DNA of 64,000 nucleotides from Halobacillus sp. A5 (GTDB lineage: Bacteria > Bacillota > Bacilli > Bacillales > Halobacillaceae), in assembly GCF_024189315.1 (NCBI RefSeq), contig NZ_JAIZEO010000003.1:62001-126000 (forward strand), written 5' to 3'. Shown in pieces: positions 61,294 to 64,000 of this stretch (positions are counted from its first letter, which is position 1; every line of letters begins with the position of its first letter). The notes beneath the pieces were generated by a model, which was not told the origin of the DNA, did not search any database, and saw only the letters and a list, made by a program, of their open reading frames with translations. The position numbers and the translations under genes were made by a program.

Positions 61294-61614
61294 ATGGGAA
61301 ATTTCAGAGAAATGATGAAAGGGGTGCTTGAGGGGTGTGTGCTTGAGATCATCAGCCGTGGCGAAACTTATGGTTATGAAATCACGCAGAAGCTGCGGGA
61401 ACTTGGCTTTAATGATGTGGTTGAAGGCACAGTTTATACGATTACCATGAGGCTTGAGAAAAACAATCTGGTGAATATCGAGAAAAAGCCATCCACTATC
61501 GGGCCGCCCAGGAAATTTTACACACTCAACGCCGCAGGTGAAGAGCATCTTAAAATCTTTTGGCAGAAATGGGAAGTTGTCTCAAGTAAACTGAACAAAT
61601 TAAAAGAAAATTAA
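61294..61614 (+). CDS. PadR-family regulator
   Basis: 106 residues. LEGCVLEIISRGETYGYEIT and VVEGTVYTITMRLEKNNLVN give the PadR winged helix; C-terminal helices mediate dimerisation. ATCGGAGG precedes the ATG. First gene of a three-gene operon with two DUF1048 genes, an association seen widely in Firmicutes. Confidence 0.9.
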   Translation: MGNFREMMKGVLEGCVLEIISRGETYGYEITQKLRELGFNDVVEGTVYTITMRLEKNNLVNIEKKPSTIGPPRKFYTLNAAGEEHLKIFWQKWEVVSSKLNKLKEN

Positions 61615-61625
61615 AGGAGACTACT

Positions 61626-61979
61626 ATGAACTTTTTTGAAAGAATAACCGGCAGCGATATGACTAAGGAAATGAAAGCTTTTGAAGAACGAGCAAAACTC
61701 CTGCCAGCTGAATATCAGGCGGCTTGGAAAGAAATTATTAATAACCTCTGGATTCACGGAGATTTCACAGGGCGTAACCTGATGCCGTTTATTGAGAGTT
61801 CTCTTGAACTGCTTGAAGTTACAGCAGCAGACGGGCAGAGCATCGAAGAAGTACTGGGAGATGATATCAAAGGCTTCTGTTCAGCTCTCGTTGGTGACGA
61901 AGGTGCAAAAACATATAGAGATAAATGGCGTGACCAACTCAACAATAACGTAGCAAGAAAATTAGGAGGACTGAAATGA
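61626..61979 (+). CDS. DUF1048 family protein
   Basis: 117 residues, helical. KLLPAEYQAAWKEIINNLW and DIKGFCSALVGDEGAKTYRD are the DUF1048 core. Overlaps the next gene by 4 nt (ATGA), indicating translational coupling. AAAGGAG precedes the ATG. Function unknown. Confidence 0.85.
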   Translation: MNFFERITGSDMTKEMKAFEERAKLLPAEYQAAWKEIINNLWIHGDFTGRNLMPFIESSLELLEVTAADGQSIEEVLGDDIKGFCSALVGDEGAKTYRDKWRDQLNNNVARKLGGLK

Positions 61980-62308
61980 GTATCAAAAAAATAATCGAAG
62001 GAAAAAAAGAATGGAGAGCCCATGTTGCGCGTGTCAAAGCACTTCCACAAGATTACCAGATCGTCTATAAAGAGATGCAAAAATATCTGTTCAAAGTCGG
62101 TCCTGTTGAACTGGGCGAAGGTATCGGACTATTATCGGAAATTCTCAGCTTCTTAGAAGAAGGCGCTGCTGCTGGAAAAGATGTACTTGAAGTGACAGGA
62201 ACAGACGTTGCTGCTTTCTGCGATGCTCTCATTGAAGATTCAAAAACTTACCTTGATCTCTATCAGGAATCGGTAAATCAAAAAGTTAGTAAGGATAAGA
62301 AAGAATAG
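61976..62308 (+). CDS. DUF1048 family protein (paralogue)
   Basis: 110 residues. ALPQDYQIVYKEMQKYLF and DVAAFCDALIEDSKTYLDLY align with the preceding DUF1048 protein, so the pair arose by tandem duplication. Likely partners in one complex. Confidence 0.85.
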   Translation: MSIKKIIEGKKEWRAHVARVKALPQDYQIVYKEMQKYLFKVGPVELGEGIGLLSEILSFLEEGAAAGKDVLEVTGTDVAAFCDALIEDSKTYLDLYQESVNQKVSKDKKE

Positions 62309-62311
62309 AAC

Positions 62312-62525
62312 GTAGAATATGGCTTTATTGGTGATGTTTATGTTTCCTATAAATTCAGGAGGAAAGGCTGTGCCCGAGATTTAACCAATAAAGCTTTAGA
62401 GTGGTTTTCAAGAAAAGAGATTCAAACGGTGAGGCCGCTGGCCCAGCGGCGATGCTAAAGAATTATATAAATCATTCGGATTTAAAGAAACTGACCAAAT
62501 GGTATTGAGTATTGAATCAAAATGA
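62312..62525 (+). pseudogene. 3' remnant of a GNAT acetyltransferase gene
   Basis: YGFIGDVYVSYKFRRKGCAR then LTNKALEWFSRKEI is motif A of a GNAT; after a frameshift near 62447, DAKELYKSFGFKETDQMVLS completes the C-terminus. The N-terminal half and start are missing. A B-like GCGGGGACAATTGCTG follows at 62563. Confidence 0.7.
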
Positions 62526-62650
62526 TGAGATGATGTATATATTACGAATTTGTTAGTTTTAAGAAGCGGGGACAATTGCTGAATGAATGAGTGCCTGCTT
62601 TACATAAAAATAAGGCAACAAATCTTACAATCTATAAAAGGGAGGATGAC

Positions 62651-63181
62651 ATGCGTTATAAAATTCTTTCACTTTTCATACTACCTTTATTAACAATCTT
62701 AGCAGGATGCACTAATGAACAAACTCAATCCAAAGAGAAAGAAACTTTCCCAACGGAAAAAGCAGCATTCACACATTTTATTCAGAACGAAAAACCCGGA
62801 GCTGATATTGAACGAGTAACGACTACAGAGGGTGATGAATTCTTCGTCGTACGTACCGGGAATGAGCAATATAGTCTATATGGTAAAACAAAGGAAGATA
62901 ATCAGTATTCAGTAGAGAAATTAACCGCAGCCATGTCTCTTCATAACACGAACTCAGGCGGCACTGAATTTACCTTATCAAACGGAGAGGAATACACTTT
63001 TATGGTAGCAGTGGAACGAGACGGTTTGAACCGTACGGTAAAAAATGAGTTTCAACCAATCCTTTCTGAAGATGCATTTCTAGCATTAAGTAAGGGGCAT
63101 ACATTGGATAAAGCTAATAATGGGTTATCAACTAATGTTATAGAAGCTGCTGAGACAGTACACGAAGGCTCTTCTGGTTAA
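62651..63181 (+). CDS. Lipoprotein
   Basis: 176 residues. Signal peptide MRYKILSLFILPLLTILAGC with lipobox LAGC (Cys20), then a hydrophilic domain (EKAAFTHFIQNEKPGADIER, EEYTFMVAVERDG). GGGAGGATGAC precedes the ATG at 62651. Membrane-anchored; function unknown. Confidence 0.75.
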   Translation: MRYKILSLFILPLLTILAGCTNEQTQSKEKETFPTEKAAFTHFIQNEKPGADIERVTTTEGDEFFVVRTGNEQYSLYGKTKEDNQYSVEKLTAAMSLHNTNSGGTEFTLSNGEEYTFMVAVERDGLNRTVKNEFQPILSEDAFLALSKGHTLDKANNGLSTNVIEAAETVHEGSSG

Positions 63182-63313
63182 ACTGTTTATTCTGAAAACT
63201 GGATCAATGATTATAGAAGTACATCGGTGATCATTGAAATCATGAGAAAGCAAAGTACCTTTTGAATGATATAATAGGAGAACAAGTAATCAATAATATT
63301 GGGAGGATGTAAC

Positions 63314-63664
63314 ATGACCAAACATAAGATCTACACAATGAGTGTCTCCAGTGTCTATCCCCATTATGTTACGAAGGCGGAGAAAAAAGGCCGTTCGAAA
63401 ACAGAGGTGGATGAAATCATCCGGTGGCTGACGGGGTACAGCCAGGAAGGGTTAGAAGAGCAACTGGAAAAAAAGACAAACTTTGAGGACTTCTTTGCGG
63501 AAGCTCCCCAGATGAATCCTTCACGGTCTTTGATCAAAGGAGTGATCTGCGGTATACGGGTGGAAGACATCGAAGAACCAACGATGCAGGAAATCCGCTA
63601 TTTGGACAAGCTGATTGATGAGCTGGCCAAGGGAAAAGCAATGGAGAAGATTTTGCGGAAGTAA
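63314..63664 (+). CDS. DUF2200 family protein
   Basis: 116 residues. [40 protein letters not shown] and [20 protein letters not shown] are typical of DUF2200. GGGAGGATG precedes the ATG at 63314. Function unknown. Confidence 0.85.
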   Translation: MTKHKIYTMSVSSVYPHYVTKAEKKGRSKTEVDEIIRWLTGYSQEGLEEQLEKKTNFEDFFAEAPQMNPSRSLIKGVICGIRVEDIEEPTMQEIRYLDKLIDELAKGKAMEKILRK

Positions 63665-63810
63665 TAATAGAAACACTGCTTCTTTATAAGAGAGAATCAG
63701 TGTTTTTTGCTGCATTGTGAGTAAACTTAAGACCATTAGAGGTTCCTATAGAAAAAATAGAACAATGATTTCTCAGTCAGGACATTACCAACAAAGAGTG
63801 TAAAAAATAA

Positions 63811-63841
63811 AACCAGAATCATAACAATGATCTGGTTTTAA
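63811..63841. terminator. Hairpin terminator
   Basis: AAAACCAGAATCAT and ATGATCTGGTTTTA pair around a short loop; serves the minus-strand VOC gene and possibly the DUF2200 gene. Confidence 0.75.
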
Positions 63842-63873
63842 TCGTCCACTTCTATCCTATTAAACGTCTTAGC

Positions 63874-64000
63874 TTAATCCTCTAATTCCCATGCTGGATT
63901 CCATACGACTTCCCACAAATGACCGTCTACATCCAGAAAATGGCCGGAATATCCTCCCCAAAATGTATCTTTAGCTGGATCGGTGATTTCCGCCCCGGCA
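63874..64000 (-). CDS. VOC-family protein, C-terminal part
   Basis: Runs in from the right window edge. The 41 visible residues, including TFWGGYSGHFLDVDGHLWEV then VWNPAWELED, are the C-terminal module of a glyoxalase-like protein with the terminal metal Glu. Start and N-terminal module lie outside. Confidence 0.75.
   Translation of the reverse strand, partial: AGAEITDPAKDTFWGGYSGHFLDVDGHLWEVVWNPAWELED

Overview
The window looks like chromosomal DNA of a low-GC, Gram-positive, spore-forming Bacillaceae, probably a halophilic or halotolerant lineage near Halobacillus/Virgibacillus. This is inferred from strong AGGAGG-type ribosome sites, two Spo0E-like phosphatases, RsbR-type stressosome proteins, a CPA1 Na+/H+ antiporter, a poly-gamma-glutamate hydrolase relic, a KTSC protein and DUF2935/DUF4256/DUF1048 families. 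The species cannot be fixed from sequence reading alone. No tRNA, rRNA, CRISPR array, prophage or replication origin was recognised.

Layout. 1-3.8 kb: a minus-strand GABA-utilisation operon (gntR, gabT, APC permease, start of a succinate-semialdehyde dehydrogenase) behind two GntR boxes. 4-12.2 kb: an SDR / WYL-regulator divergon flanked by two copies of a 110-bp TTCATA-rich repeat, small membrane proteins, an NTF2-like protein, a serine hydrolase, a decayed exported protein, the antiporter and a DUF2935 protein. 12.5-13.4 kb: an RsbR-like protein. 35.7-64 kb: mostly ordinary small operons (ABC exporter, ArsR/SRPBCC, VOC proteins, LysE exporter, second RsbR, TetR-controlled ABC pair, PadR/DUF1048) mixed with several decayed genes.

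The unusual part is about 14.1-34.4 kb. Here more than 20 short, mostly unrelated, AT-rich genes are nearly all on the plus strand. They include rifampin ADP-ribosyltransferase, two DinB proteins, an APH-type kinase, a DJ-1 protein, GNATs, peptidase E, a metallophosphatase, a methyltransferase, PspC, a dienelactone-hydrolase-like protein, an AlkD-like protein and small membrane proteins. They are separated by a recurrent element. Part A is a 12-bp palindrome CTYGAWWTCRAG followed by TCTTC. Part B is a G-rich block GGGGC followed by a hairpin GATTGYTC-AATAA-GAGCAATC. Some copies also have part C, an inverted partner of A (GAAGACT..TTCGAAATA). The layout resembles an integron cassette array with attC-like sites, but no integrase is present and the integron core sequence is absent.

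Two observations point to a defined mobile unit. A 531-bp segment (gene plus element) occurs twice, 10.8 kb apart, without indels, and both ends of the homology fall at the GGGGC/GATT junction. A group II intron sits at that same junction in another copy. Other features of the array are a T-box leader, a chimeric GNAT gene, an IS110 copy with an internal deletion, two genes with atypically high GC, and several genes broken by one in-frame stop. This candidate cassette system is the main finding of the window.
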